64,000 nucleotides of DNA from Streptomyces humicola (GCF_024436035.1 NZ_JANFNG010000008.1:62001-126000), one strand, 5' to 3'; positions 32,061 through 42,158 are shown, counted from the first letter of the stretch. Numbers and translations: made by a program. Notes: generated by a model not told the origin, from the sequence alone.

Positions 32061-32383
32061 GGACGCGGCCCCTTCACATTTTGTGACCTTGCGCGCGAAT
32101 CGTGCCGGAACGATAAATCGACTCCGAGCCCGCGGCAACGGGGCACGCCGCCCGGTCGGCCTGCCATGGCCTGTCTCGTCAGGCAGGTCTGCATCCGTTG
32201 TGCCCAGCTCACCGTGGTGTAATCCGATACGCCCATGTAACGCCGTATACCGGACCCCTGGTTCCCGCATGTCGCCATTCGGGTCATGACACCACTTCCC
32301 CCGCTGCCTGCCATCCACTCCTCGATTGCGACCGAACCCCTCCTCCGGCCGGAAACCCGGAAGAGCATGCTCACGACTCGCCG
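32061..32383. other. Intergenic region between the dksA-type gene and the ileS leader
   Basis: About 320 bases with lower GC than the surroundings and no credible gene. It must hold the divergent promoters of the DksA-type gene and ileS. A short inverted repeat around TGGCC near 32155-32175 is the only structure I noted. Confidence 0.6.
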
Positions 32384-32389
32384 TACACT
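32384..32389 (+). promoter_or_regulatory. Probable -10 element of the ileS promoter
   Basis: TACACT matches the vegetative -10 pattern and lies about 26 bases before the first T-box stem (GGACGAGTAG at 32415). The -35 region is poor. Confidence 0.45.
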
Positions 32390-32404
32390 GGGGCACAGCG
32401 AGAG

Positions 32405-32672
32405 GCGCGGAAGGGGACGAGTAGCGCCGTACGCAGCCATGAGCGACCCGGGGACGGTGCGAGCCCGGGGGTGTGCGCGGCGTGAACATCACCCCGGAGC
32501 CGCCGGAAGAAACCCGTCCCCCGGGACGGGCGAGTAGAACCGGCATCGCGACCCCAATGAGGGGGCCGTGGACGCAGTGCGCGTCCCGCGGCCAAGGAGG
32601 GTGGTACCGCGGGAGCAGACGCTCTCGTCCCTCCGACGGAAGACGCGAGTGACATCTCCGCCGGAGGACGAT
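32405..32672 (+). promoter_or_regulatory. T-box leader controlling ileS
   Basis: The conserved T-box sequence AGGGTGGTACCGCGG is at 32598-32612. Upstream are the stem I start GGACGAGTAG (32415-32424), a likely specifier codon ATC (Ile) at 32488-32490 in GAACATCA, a hairpin CCCGTCCC-cc-GGGACGGG (32513-32530) and a linker CGAGTAGAACC (32531-32541). Uncharged tRNA(Ile) would bind the specifier and the T-box bulge. Downstream, TCCGCCGGA pairs with itself over the ileS ribosome binding site (GGAGGA). With no terminator U-tract, this suggests control of translation rather than transcription, as described for actinobacterial ileS leaders. Confidence 0.9.
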
Positions 32673-32675
32673 CCG

Positions 32676-35600
32676 ATGCCGCAGTACCGACCGGTGCCCG
32701 CCCAGGTAGACCTGCCCGCCCTCGAACACGAGGTGCTCACGTTCTGGCAGGAGAACAAGGTCTTCGCCCGTTCCCTCGAGCAGAGCGAGGGCCGGCCGGA
32801 GTGGGTCTTCTACGAGGGTCCGCCGACCGCTAACGGCATGCCCGGCGCCCACCACATCGAGGCTCGCGTCTTCAAGGACGTCTTCCCCCGCTTCAAGACC
32901 ATGCAGGGCCACCATGTGACCCGTAAAGCCGGCTGGGACTGCCACGGCCTGCCGGTCGAGCTCGCGGTCGAGAAGGAGCTGGGCTTCACCGGCAAACAGG
33001 ACATCGAGGCCTACGGCATCGCCGAGTTCAATGCGAAGTGCCGCGAATCGGTCACCCGCCACACCGACGCCTTCGCCGAGCTCACCAGGCGCATGGGCTA
33101 CTGGGTCGACCTCGACCAGGCCTACCGCACCATGGACCCCGACTACATCGAGTCCGTGTGGTGGTCGCTGAAGCAGATCTTCGACAAGGGCCTGCTCGTC
33201 CAGGACCACCGGGTGGCGCCCTGGTGCCCGCGGTGCGGCACCGGCCTGTCCGACCACGAGCTGGCGCAGGGCTACGAGACGGTGGTCGACCCCTCGGTCT
33301 TCGTCCGCTTCCCGCTCACCTCGGGGCCGCTCGCAGGCGAGGCGTCGCTGCTGGTCTGGACGACGACACCGTGGACCCTGGTCTCCAACACAGCGGTCGC
33401 CGCGCACCCCGACGTGACCTACGTCGTGGCCACCGACGGCGAGGAGAAGCTCGTCGTCGCCGAGCCGCTGCTCGGCAAGGCGCTGGGCGAGGGGTGGACG
33501 GCCACCGGCCAGTCGTTCACCGGGCGCGAGCTGGAACGCTGGACTTACCGGCGCCCCTTCGACCTCGTCGCCATCGAGGACGCCCACTACGTCGTCAACG
33601 CCGACTACGTCACCACCGAGGACGGCACCGGTCTCGTCCACCAGGCCCCGGCCTTCGGTGAGGACGACCTCAAGACCTGCCGCGCCTACGGCCTCCCGGT
33701 GGTCAACCCGGTCAATCCGGACGGCACGTTCGCCTCCGACGTCCCGCTCGTCGGCGGCCGGTTCTTCAAGAAGGCCGACGAGTCGCTCGTCGCCGACCTC
33801 GACGCGCGCGGCCTGCTCTTCAAGCACGTGCCGTACGAGCACAGTTACCCGCACTGCTGGCGCTGCCACACCGCGCTGCTGTACTACGCGCAGCCGTCCT
33901 GGTACATCCGCACCACCGCGATCAAGGACAAGCTGCTCCGAGAGAACGAGAAGACCAACTGGTACCCGGAGTCGGTCAAGCACGGCCGCTACGGCGACTG
34001 GCTCAACAACAACATCGACTGGGCGTTGTCGCGGAACCGCTACTGGGGCACCCCGCTGCCGATCTGGCGCTGCGAGGAGGGCCATCTGACGTGCGTCGGC
34101 TCGCTGGCTGAGCTTTCGGGGCTGACCGGCTCCGACCAGAGCGGACTCGACCCGCACCGCCCGTACGTCGACCACGTGACGTTCCCCTGTCCCACCTGCG
34201 GGACCACGGCGACGCGTGTCCCGGAGGTCATCGACGGCTGGTACGACTCCGGTTCGATGCCCTTCGCGCAGTGGGGGTACCCGTACCGCAACAAGGACGT
34301 CTTCGAGAAGAGCTACCCGGCCCAGTTCATCTCCGAGGCGATCGACCAGACCCGCGGCTGGTTCTACACGCTCATGGCGGTCGGCACCCTCGTCTTCGAC
34401 AAGTCCTCGTACGAGAACGTCGTCTGCCTCGGCCACATCCTCGCCGAGGACGGCCGCAAGATGTCCAAGCACCTGGGCAACATCCTCCAGCCGATCCCGC
34501 TCATGGACCAGCACGGAGCGGACGCGGTGCGCTGGTTCATGGCCGCCGGCGGCTCGCCTTGGGCGGCACGGCGCGTCGGCCACGGCGCCATCCAGGAAGT
34601 GGTCCGCAAGACACTGCTCACCTACTGGAACACCGTCGCCTTCCAGGCGCTGTACGCCCGCACCTCGCAGTGGGCGCCCTCCGCGGCGGATCCCGCGCCC
34701 GGCGAGCGGCCGCTGCTCGACCGGTGGCTGCTGGGCGAGGTGAACATGCTCGTCCGCCAGGTCACCGAGGCACTGGAGAGCTTCGACACCCAGCGCGCGG
34801 GCAAGGCGCTCTCGTCGTTCGTCGACGACCTGTCCAACTGGTACGTACGCCGCTCGCGCCGCCGGTTCTGGCAGGGCGACAAGGCGGCGCTGCGCACCCT
34901 GCACGACGTCATCGAGACGGTGACGCGACTGCTCGCGCCGCTCGTCCCGTTCATCACCGAACGCGTCTGGCAGGACCTCGTGGTGCCGACCACCCCGAAT
35001 GCCCCGGATTCGGTCCATTTGTCCACATGGCCCACGCCCGACGAGTCCCTCATCGACCCGGCGCTCTCCGCCCAAATGGCGCTGGCCCGGCGCCTGGTGG
35101 AGCTCGGACGGGCGACGCGTGCCGAGTCCGGTGTCAAGACACGCCAGCCGCTCTCCCGCGCCCTGATCGCGGCGAACGGATTCGAGACGCTCCCCGACGG
35201 GCTCCGCGAGCAGATCGCCGAAGAACTCAACGTCAGTGAGCTCGCGCCGCTCTCCTCCGTGGACGGTTCGCTCGTCGACACCACCGCAAAGGCCAACTTC
35301 CGCGCCCTGGGCAAGCGTTTCGGGAAGGGCACCCAGCCGGTGGCGAAGGCCATCGCGGCCGCCGACGCCGCCGCGCTCTCGCTCGCGCTGCGCGAGGGCA
35401 CGGCCACCGTCGAGGTCGACGGTGAGACGATCACCCTTTCACCGGATGAGGTGATCATCACCGAAACCCCGCGTGAGGGATGGTCCGTTGCCTCCGAGTC
35501 GGGCGCAACGGTGGCCCTGGACCTGGAGATCACCCCGGAGCTGCGCCGCGCCGGACTCGCCCGCGACGCGATCCGCCTGGTCCAGGAGGCCCGCAAGAAC

Positions 35601-35810
35601 TCCGGCCTCGACGTCGCCGACCGGATCGCCGTGCGGTGGGACACCGCCGACGGCGAACTGGCGGAGGCCCTCACCGAGCACGCGGCCCTCATCGCCGACG
35701 AGGTGCTGGCCCTGGACTTCGCCCGAGGCGAGGCGGACGACGGCTATGGCGAGCCCTTCACTGACGAGGCGCTCGGCTTGACGTTCCGGCTGCGCAAGAC
35801 CGAGGGCTGA
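32676..35810 (+). CDS. ileS: Isoleucyl-tRNA synthetase, IleRS2-like
   Basis: IleS charges tRNA(Ile). The 1044-residue protein has the class I nucleotide site as PTANGMPGAHHIE (50-62, the HIGH region), the editing domain with WTTTPWTL, and the KMSKH loop (595-599). The length and the GAHH form of the HIGH region fit the IleRS2 type shared with eukaryotes and some actinobacteria, often resistant to mupirocin; this is inferred from family knowledge. ATG 32676 has GGAGGA upstream. The longer frame from 32568 would run through the T-box and is rejected. A UUCG hairpin follows. Confidence 0.96.
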   Translation: MPQYRPVPAQVDLPALEHEVLTFWQENKVFARSLEQSEGRPEWVFYEGPPTANGMPGAHHIEARVFKDVFPRFKTMQGHHVTRKAGWDCHGLPVELAVEKELGFTGKQDIEAYGIAEFNAKCRESVTRHTDAFAELTRRMGYWVDLDQAYRTMDPDYIESVWWSLKQIFDKGLLVQDHRVAPWCPRCGTGLSDHELAQGYETVVDPSVFVRFPLTSGPLAGEASLLVWTTTPWTLVSNTAVAAHPDVTYVVATDGEEKLVVAEPLLGKALGEGWTATGQSFTGRELERWTYRRPFDLVAIEDAHYVVNADYVTTEDGTGLVHQAPAFGEDDLKTCRAYGLPVVNPVNPDGTFASDVPLVGGRFFKKADESLVADLDARGLLFKHVPYEHSYPHCWRCHTALLYYAQPSWYIRTTAIKDKLLRENEKTNWYPESVKHGRYGDWLNNNIDWALSRNRYWGTPLPIWRCEEGHLTCVGSLAELSGLTGSDQSGLDPHRPYVDHVTFPCPTCGTTATRVPEVIDGWYDSGSMPFAQWGYPYRNKDVFEKSYPAQFISEAIDQTRGWFYTLMAVGTLVFDKSSYENVVCLGHILAEDGRKMSKHLGNILQPIPLMDQHGADAVRWFMAAGGSPWAARRVGHGAIQEVVRKTLLTYWNTVAFQALYARTSQWAPSAADPAPGERPLLDRWLLGEVNMLVRQVTEALESFDTQRAGKALSSFVDDLSNWYVRRSRRRFWQGDKAALRTLHDVIETVTRLLAPLVPFITERVWQDLVVPTTPNAPDSVHLSTWPTPDESLIDPALSAQMALARRLVELGRATRAESGVKTRQPLSRALIAANGFETLPDGLREQIAEELNVSELAPLSSVDGSLVDTTAKANFRALGKRFGKGTQPVAKAIAAADAAALSLALREGTATVEVDGETITLSPDEVIITETPREGWSVASESGATVALDLEITPELRRAGLARDAIRLVQEARKNSGLDVADRIAVRWDTADGELAEALTEHAALIADEVLALDFARGEADDGYGEPFTDEALGLTFRLRKTEG

Positions 35811-35820
35811 CAACCGCAGC

Positions 35821-35854
35821 GAAGGGGCCGGGGCCTTCGGGCCTCGGCCCCTTC
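35821..35854 (+). terminator. ileS terminator with UUCG tetraloop
   Basis: A 15-bp stem (GAAGGGGCCGGGGCC with one mismatch to its partner) closed by a TTCG loop, 10 bases after the ileS stop. Confidence 0.88.
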
Positions 35855-35897
35855 GACGTTTCCGGGTTCCCGGCGATGCGCAACCGTGCGCAACAAC

Positions 35898-35949
35898 GGG
35901 CCGGGCCCCGAGGAGAGTCGATCCCCTGGGGCCCAGCCCGGCAGAACGT
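35898..35949 (-). terminator. divIVA terminator
   Basis: Arms GGGCCGGGCCCC (35898-35909) and GGGGCCCAGCCC (35938-35949) pair with one G-U, just after the divIVA stop at 35957. Confidence 0.75.
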
Positions 35950-35956
35950 CCGAGGA

Positions 35957-37093
35957 CTAGTTGTCGTCCTCGTCGATGAGGAACCCGCGCATCGGCGTCG
36001 GTGCCTGCTGCAGCGGCTGCGGGCCCTGTGGCCGCACCGGCGCCATCGGCTGCGTCATCGCCGGCGACATCTGCTGCTGCCCGCCGTACGTCTGGTTGCC
36101 GCCGTGGCCGCCCATCTGCTGGCCGCCGTAGGTCTGGTTGGACCCGGCCGAGTGCCCCATGGCGCCCGCACCGGCGCCGGCCGCGGCCAGCCCGCTGCCC
36201 ATCGTGGAGCCGCCCATCGTGGACGAGGACGGCAGCGACGCGGTCGCCGGCGTCCGCGGCGGTGCAAGCGAGTCGTCCGCCTGGTTCTCCAACTGGCGCA
36301 GCTGGCTCTCCAGGTACGACTTCAGCCGCGTGCGGTACTCGCGCTCGAAACCGCGCAGGTCCTCGACCTTGCGCTCCAGCGTGGCGCGCGCGGACTCCAG
36401 CGAGCCCATCGCCACGCGGTGCTTCTCCTGCGCGTCCCGCTCGAGCGCGTCCGCCTTCGCACGGGCGTCACGCTCCAGACCCTCGGCCCGGCTGCGGGCC
36501 TCGCCGACGATCTTGTTCGCCTCGGAACGTGCCTCAGCGATGGCCTGGTCGGCGGTCTGCTGGGCGAGCGAGAGCACACGAGCGGCGCTGTCGCCGTGCG
36601 GGCCGCCCTGCTGCTGCATGGGGTGACCGCCCTGCTGCATCGGATGCCCCTGGCCCATCGGGCCGCCCATCGGCCCCTGGCCCATCGGACCGGGGCCCAT
36701 CGGACCGGGGCCCATCGGACCGGGGCCCATGGGGCCCTGCGGGCCGTGCTGTCCGCTCGGCCCGGCCGGCAGCTGAGGTGCGCCGGACAGCTGGGGCGGG
36801 CCCATCTGCTGCTGCGGCGGCACCGGCTGCGGTCCGGATATGGCAGCGGGCACCGGAGCGCCCTGGCGATCCTGCGGCTCGGGCGGCTTGCGCATGCCCT
36901 GCTGCTGGTTCTGGGCGGCGGCCCGGGTGGCGGCGGCGAGTTTGGCGCGCAGGTCCTCGTTCTCCCGCAGCAGCCTGGTGAGCTCCGCCTCGACCTCGTC
37001 GAGGAAGGCGTCGACCTCGTCCTCGTCATAGCCTTCGCGGAGGCGGACGGTCGTGAACTGCTTGTTACGAACGTCCTCGGGGGTCAGCGGCAT
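35957..37093 (-). CDS. divIVA: Polar growth protein DivIVA
   Basis: DivIVA marks growing hyphal tips and recruits cell-wall synthesis; it is essential in Streptomyces coelicolor. The 378-residue protein has the conserved N-terminal domain (PLTPEDVRNKQFTTVRLREG, 2-21), a first coiled coil (about 25-60), a long Pro/Gly/Gln/Met linker with GPMGP repeats (about 75-165) and a second, heptad-rich coiled coil (about 170-265) with ERDARAKADALERDAQEK. The tail is Gly/Gln/Met-rich and ends GFLIDEDDN. GAGGTGA precedes ATG 37093. It ends the dcw cluster. Confidence 0.96.
   Translation of the reverse strand: MPLTPEDVRNKQFTTVRLREGYDEDEVDAFLDEVEAELTRLLRENEDLRAKLAAATRAAAQNQQQGMRKPPEPQDRQGAPVPAAISGPQPVPPQQQMGPPQLSGAPQLPAGPSGQHGPQGPMGPGPMGPGPMGPGPMGQGPMGGPMGQGHPMQQGGHPMQQQGGPHGDSAARVLSLAQQTADQAIAEARSEANKIVGEARSRAEGLERDARAKADALERDAQEKHRVAMGSLESARATLERKVEDLRGFEREYRTRLKSYLESQLRQLENQADDSLAPPRTPATASLPSSSTMGGSTMGSGLAAAGAGAGAMGHSAGSNQTYGGQQMGGHGGNQTYGGQQQMSPAMTQPMAPVRPQGPQPLQQAPTPMRGFLIDEDDN
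36681..36725. repeat. Three 15-bp tandem repeats in divIVA
   Basis: CCCATCGGACCGGGG occurs three times in exact tandem, with partial units on both sides. Each unit encodes Gly-Pro-Met-Gly-Pro in the DivIVA linker. Confidence 0.9.
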
Positions 37094-37139
37094 CTCTTCA
37101 CCTCAACGTGATCGTCGGCAATTGGCAAGACCGTATCGT

Positions 37140-37424
37140 TCACAGCCTGGCCACGACGGAGATCAGGATGTAGACGATGATCATCAGTACGAAGAAGGAC
37201 AGGTCGAGCGCCACGCCCCCGAGACGCAGCGGCGGGATGAACCGCCGCAGAAGCTTGAGTGGCGGATCGGTGACAGTGTAGGTGGCTTCGAGAATGACCA
37301 CCATGGCCTTGCCAGGACGCCACGAACGTGCGAACTGGAAGACGTAGTCCATGACAAGTCGGAAAATCAGGATGATCAGGTAGCAGTACAACGCGATGTA
37401 GAGCACCTGCAGTGCGACGCCCAT
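37140..37424 (-). CDS. YggT family membrane protein
   Basis: A 94-residue protein with two hydrophobic segments (about 5-25 and 70-92) separated by a basic loop containing TDPPLKLLRRFIPPLRLGG, the hallmark of YggT/YlmG proteins. It is encoded between sepF and divIVA, the usual place in Gram-positive dcw clusters. Family members affect division or osmotic balance, but the mechanism is not known. GGGAG precedes ATG 37424. Confidence 0.93.
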   Translation of the reverse strand: MGVALQVLYIALYCYLIILIFRLVMDYVFQFARSWRPGKAMVVILEATYTVTDPPLKLLRRFIPPLRLGGVALDLSFFVLMIIVYILISVVARL

Positions 37425-37516
37425 CGCGCTCCCCTCTTCCCTGCTCTCCGCCGGTCCTGTCGGTCCCGCCGGTCCGATTCCGCATGGTGTTCCGGTCTCA
37501 GCTTGTGCTCAGCTTC

Positions 37517-38077
37517 TCAGCTCTGGTTGAAGAACCCGCCCTCGGCGATCCGGGCCTTGTCCTCCGCCGTGACATCGACGTTAGCAGGCGACAGCAGGAA
37601 GACCTTCTGCGTCACCCGTTCAATGCTGCCGTGCAGACCAAAGACCAGACCCGCGGCGAAGTCGACAAGACGCTTCGCGTCCGTGTCGTCCATCTCCGTC
37701 AAGTTCATGATCACTGGGGTGCTCTCACGGAAGTGTTCCCCGATCGTACGGGCTTCGTTGTACGTACGGGGGTGGAGCGTCGTGATCCGGTAGGGCTCCC
37801 GTTCGGACACGACCTTGGGCATGATCACCGGTGCGTTCTTCTCCAGAGTGCGGCGTTCAGGTGTGATGGATGCCACTGGGGCGATCCGTGGCTCACGAGG
37901 CGCCGGCGCATGCACGATTCGCGCCGGTTCCTCCTGTTGCGGCTGGTGTTGCCGGCGTACCCGCTCGGGTTCCGGCTCGGGCTCGAACTCGTCGTCGGGG
38001 TCGAACCCCGGGCCGTCGTACCCATCGTCCTCCACGAGGCCGAGGTAGACCGCCATCTTGCGCATCGCGCCGGCCAT
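37517..38077 (-). CDS. sepF: Cell division protein SepF
   Basis: SepF anchors FtsZ filaments to the membrane in bacteria without FtsA. The 186-residue protein has an N-terminal amphipathic helix ([15 protein letters not shown]), an acidic, Pro/Glu-rich linker (about 16-70) and the SepF core (about 85-175) with [18 protein letters not shown] and [20 protein letters not shown] precedes ATG 38077. It lies downstream of yggS, with a strong hairpin in the gap. Confidence 0.95.
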   Translation of the reverse strand: MAGAMRKMAVYLGLVEDDGYDGPGFDPDDEFEPEPEPERVRRQHQPQQEEPARIVHAPAPREPRIAPVASITPERRTLEKNAPVIMPKVVSEREPYRITTLHPRTYNEARTIGEHFRESTPVIMNLTEMDDTDAKRLVDFAAGLVFGLHGSIERVTQKVFLLSPANVDVTAEDKARIAEGGFFNQS

Positions 38078-38122
38078 GCTCTGCGTCCTCCGCTCTGTGG
38101 TGGATCAGCTCCTGGTGACCGG

Positions 38123-38163
38123 GCCGCCGGGAGCCGGGGATCCACGGGGTCGGCTCCGGCGGC
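38123..38163 (-). terminator. Strong hairpin between yggS and sepF
   Basis: GCCGCCGGGAGCC (38123-38135) and GGCTCCGGCGGC (38152-38163) form a 12-bp stem with one bulged base and a 16-base loop. It could end part of the yggS transcript or act in the sepF 5' leader. The AT-rich TATGGT/TTAGGC stretch just upstream on the minus strand (near 38185-38200) may be a sepF promoter, in which case the hairpin is in the leader. Confidence 0.55.
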
Positions 38164-38225
38164 CTGACTGCTTCTGCCGCGGGCCTAACCATATTTTCTG
38201 CTGTGGTCCGACTTGTTTGGTGACG

Positions 38226-38945
38226 TTACCCGAGCCTGGGACGGACTCCGAGCACCGCAGTCCCGACGCGTACATGTGTCGCACCCGCGGACACTGCCTC
38301 CTCGAGGTCCGAACTCATCCCTGCCGAGACCATGGTTGCAGCAGGATGACTCTCGCGCACCGAGGTTGAGATTTCCATCAGCCGGTCGAAGGCAGCGCGT
38401 GGATTTCCCGCGTACTCACCGGCAAGTGGCGCTACCGTCATCAGCCCGTCAATGCGCAGCCCCGGTGCCTGAGCTACGGCGTCGGCGACCGCGAGCACAT
38501 CGGCGGGAGCGGCACCGCCTCTGCCGCCCAGCGATCCTGACGGGGCGTCAAGCGCGACCTGGACCAGGCATCCGATCTCTCGTCCCCGCCGCACCGCGGC
38601 CGATGACAACGCCTCGACGAGCCGCAACCGGTCGACCGAGTGCACCACATCGGCATAACCCATCACGGATCTCACCTTGTTTGTCTGCAATTGACCGACA
38701 AAGTGCCACTGAAGATCGAGGTCGGAGCAGTCGGCGGCCTTCGGCTTCGCTTCCTGGTCGCGGTTCTCCGCGACGTCCCGCACGCCGAGTTCCGCGAGAA
38801 ACCTCACATCGCTCGCCGGATAGGTCTTGGTGACCACGATCAGGGTCACATCCTTGCGCTCCCGGCCCGCCGCCTCGCAGGCAGCGGCGATGCGCTCTTC
38901 GACCCGGGCCAGATTCGCGGCCAGTTGGGCCTTTCTCTCCGTCAT
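38226..38945 (-). CDS. YggS family PLP homeostasis protein
   Basis: A 239-residue PLP-binding protein of the alanine-racemase-like barrel fold. PLP Lys40 lies in IVVTKTYP, and the conserved HFVGQLQTNKV and SAGMSSDLEEAV blocks follow. YggS/PLPBP proteins balance free PLP and amino acid pools and have no known catalytic reaction. It overlaps the pgeF stop by four bases (ATGA), placing it firmly in the dcw operon tail. Confidence 0.95.
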   Translation of the reverse strand: MTERKAQLAANLARVEERIAAACEAAGRERKDVTLIVVTKTYPASDVRFLAELGVRDVAENRDQEAKPKAADCSDLDLQWHFVGQLQTNKVRSVMGYADVVHSVDRLRLVEALSSAAVRRGREIGCLVQVALDAPSGSLGGRGGAAPADVLAVADAVAQAPGLRIDGLMTVAPLAGEYAGNPRAAFDRLMEISTSVRESHPAATMVSAGMSSDLEEAVSAGATHVRVGTAVLGVRPRLG

Positions 38946-39694
38946 CTCACGTCCACGTCCACGTCCACGTCCAGCCAGACATAACCGGCGAGCCGTCCCG
39001 TGGTGCGCTCCCTGCGGTACGAGAAGTGGTCCGCCGACTCCAGGGTGCAGACCCCGGCCCCGGTCACGTCCTGCACCCCGACCCCGGCGAGTTGCCCGTG
39101 CACCCCGGCGGCCACGTCCAGCGCCGGGGTCCCCCAGCTTGTCGTCGACCGGGCCTCGGGGGCGACAGCGGCGACCTGTTCGCGCATCGCCTCGGGCACC
39201 TCGTAGCAGTGTCCGCAGACGGCGGGGCCGGTGACGACGGTGATGCGTTCGGGTCTCGCGCCGAGGCCGGCCATCGCCTCGACGGCCGCAGGCACGACCC
39301 CCTTGACCAGACCCGGGCGACCCGCGTGCGCCGCGCCGACCACCCCGGCAACCGGATCGGCGAGCAGGACGGGAACGCAGTCCGCGGTCAGCACGGCGAG
39401 GGAGAGTCCGCGGCGCGTGGTGACGACGGCGTCCACCGCGGGAACTTCGCCGTCACCCCAGGGGGCGGCCACCACGGCCACATCGTTGCCGTGCACCTGG
39501 TTCATCCAGACCACGGCGGCCGGGTCGAGGCCGAGCGCCTTCGCGGCCAGTTCCCGGTTGGTGTGCACGGCGGCCGGGTCGTCGCCGACCGCGCCGCCGA
39601 GATTGAGCGTGTCGTACGGAGCGGCGCTCACCCCGCCCCACCGGTCGGTGAAGGCGAAGTGGGCGCCGCTGACGTCGTGTCTGTGTCCTATCAC
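38942..39694 (-). CDS. pgeF: Laccase-domain peptidoglycan editing factor (PgeF/YfiH type)
   Basis: The 250-residue protein matches the multicopper-oxidase-like DUF152 family: FAFTDRWGGVS near the N-terminus, QVHGNDV with a metal His, LTADCVPVLLAD with Cys, and GAAHAGRPGLVKG with His. Homologues hydrolyse wrongly incorporated muropeptides (UDP-MurNAc-Ser) or act as purine nucleoside enzymes; which activity applies here is not known. The C-terminus ends in a VDVDVDV tail from four ACGTCC repeats. It starts at GTG 39694, 19 bases after ftsZ, with a weak ribosome binding site. Confidence 0.93.
   Translation of the reverse strand: MIGHRHDVSGAHFAFTDRWGGVSAAPYDTLNLGGAVGDDPAAVHTNRELAAKALGLDPAAVVWMNQVHGNDVAVVAAPWGDGEVPAVDAVVTTRRGLSLAVLTADCVPVLLADPVAGVVGAAHAGRPGLVKGVVPAAVEAMAGLGARPERITVVTGPAVCGHCYEVPEAMREQVAAVAPEARSTTSWGTPALDVAAGVHGQLAGVGVQDVTGAGVCTLESADHFSYRRERTTGRLAGYVWLDVDVDVDVR
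38949..38972. repeat. Four ACGTCC hexamer repeats at the 3' end of pgeF
   Basis: Exact tandem hexamers encoding alternating Asp-Val at the C-terminus of the laccase-domain protein, next to the yggS start. Confidence 0.9.
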
Positions 39695-39713
39695 TACGGT
39701 CTCTGGGGCCGAT

Positions 39714-40958
<1,245 letters not shown>

Positions 40959-41051
40959 GTCGAAGGCCTCTCGCCTCGAGTTACGTGTCGTCGCCTCGCG
41001 AAGTCGCGCTGCGCCGACGGATGCCGATGGGACGGTCCGGACGCCGACCCG

Positions 41052-41116
41052 AACCCTAACCCTGAGGTTTAGGGTTACCAGTATGTCTGTTCCTCGTGTC
41101 CTTTGGGACAGGACAC
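41052..41116 (-). promoter_or_regulatory. Two inverted repeats upstream of ftsZ
   Basis: First, AACCCTAACC (41052-41061) and GGTTTAGGGTT (41066-41076) pair with one bulged base. Second, GTGTCCT (41096-41102) and AGGACAC (41110-41116) are exact 7-bp arms around a 7-base centre. Both lie about 95-160 bases before the ftsZ start in the ftsQ-ftsZ gap. A CATACT hexamer near 41079-41084 lies between them and could be a -10 box. They look like operator or attenuator sites. Confidence 0.55.
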
Positions 41117-41256
41117 TAAGTCGACAAGCGGTTCGCGTTCAACGAACACGCCGAACCTCCCGCTTTTCTTTTGACCCTATGTGATCACGCCCGAAGCGGA
41201 CGAACCGGGGTGGCGGGCCTCCGTAGCACCCGCCGACGCAGTCCGCTGATGCAGCA

Positions 41257-42096
41257 TTAACTCCCTGATGAAGCGGGATCACTGGGGGCGCTCACGTCGA
41301 AGTGCTTCGCACCTCCGGCCGCCTTCATCAATGCGAGGAGCGACGCCGCCTTCTGCGCGTCGTCCTGCGGGCTGCCCCACATCACCGTCCGGCCGCCGGA
41401 CAGTTCCAGCGAGATGCCGTCGAAGGATTCCACTTGGATGGCTTGCGTCTGCTTCTGTACCGATTGGGGGAGATCGGCGATGACCTGTACCGCCGCATGG
41501 AGAAGGTTCTCCGTTCCGAAATAGCGGTTGGTCTCCGAGACTCCTGCGCCGGTCGTCGGCGCGGTCAATTCCACCTGCGGAACTCCGGGCGGAGCGGTGC
41601 TGTCCGTGGCATAACGGACACCCTGTGCGTCCACTTCGATGAAGTTTCCACCGTTTTTGAGAGCCACTTTTGGAGTTCGCTCGGTCACTTCCAGCGCGAT
41701 GGTGCCGGGCCAGGAGCGCACCACGCCCACCGACGCGATCCTCGGCAGCCGCAACCGCAGCCGCGCCTCGACGGCGCCGGCGTCGATGGAGACCAGCGGG
41801 ACGCCGAGCTTCACCGACGCCGCCGCCCTCACCTCGTCCTGGGTGAGCACCCGGACCCCGGTCACCTCGACCTTGCGAACGCGCAGCCAGGGTGAACCGT
41901 AGAGCAGCCAGCCGCACCCGGCGACCGCGATGACGAGCAGGAGCGCCAAGGCGGCGCGGCGCCGGGGCAGCGTGCGGCGTTCCGGGCCGTTCTCCGGCGG
42001 CCGCGGTCCCCGCCGGCGGACCCGGCCGACGTCACGTGGCTCCGCCTGCCTGACGCGGCCGCGGTCCCCGCGCTGCACTGTCGTCGGTCCGGCCAC
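41257..42096 (-). CDS. ftsQ: Cell division protein FtsQ
   Basis: FtsQ (DivIB) links FtsL and FtsI to the divisome. The 279-residue protein has a basic cytoplasmic N-terminus, one membrane helix (about 48-66), a POTRA domain (WLRVRKVEVTGVRVLTQDEV, about 70-140) and the beta domain with the conserved block TERTPKVALKNGG. GTG 42096 has GGAGGG upstream. It directly precedes ftsZ; murC, often found beside ftsQ in other bacteria, is missing here. Confidence 0.94.
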   Translation of the reverse strand: MAGPTTVQRGDRGRVRQAEPRDVGRVRRRGPRPPENGPERRTLPRRRAALALLLVIAVAGCGWLLYGSPWLRVRKVEVTGVRVLTQDEVRAAASVKLGVPLVSIDAGAVEARLRLRLPRIASVGVVRSWPGTIALEVTERTPKVALKNGGNFIEVDAQGVRYATDSTAPPGVPQVELTAPTTGAGVSETNRYFGTENLLHAAVQVIADLPQSVQKQTQAIQVESFDGISLELSGGRTVMWGSPQDDAQKAASLLALMKAAGGAKHFDVSAPSDPASSGS

Positions 42097-42158
42097 GCTG
42101 CCCTCCTACGGTTGCTGCCTGCCCGCGCTCCGTCGGCGGAATTCACCGTCCGCTTCTC

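Noticed and set aside
32568-32675. Upstream extension of ileS by 36 codons
   Set aside because: It would translate the T-box leader; the conserved IleRS start is at 32676 with a good ribosome binding site.
31110-35075. A 1321-codon frame opposite ileS
   Set aside because: It is antisense to ileS and merges with the DksA-type gene; its composition is a GC-codon artefact. The real start is ATG 32060.
39123-39170. A GGGGTCCCCC stretch in pgeF, possible fourth copy of the GC-rich element
   Set aside because: It encodes the conserved TSWGTPALDV segment of this family, so it is ordinary coding sequence.
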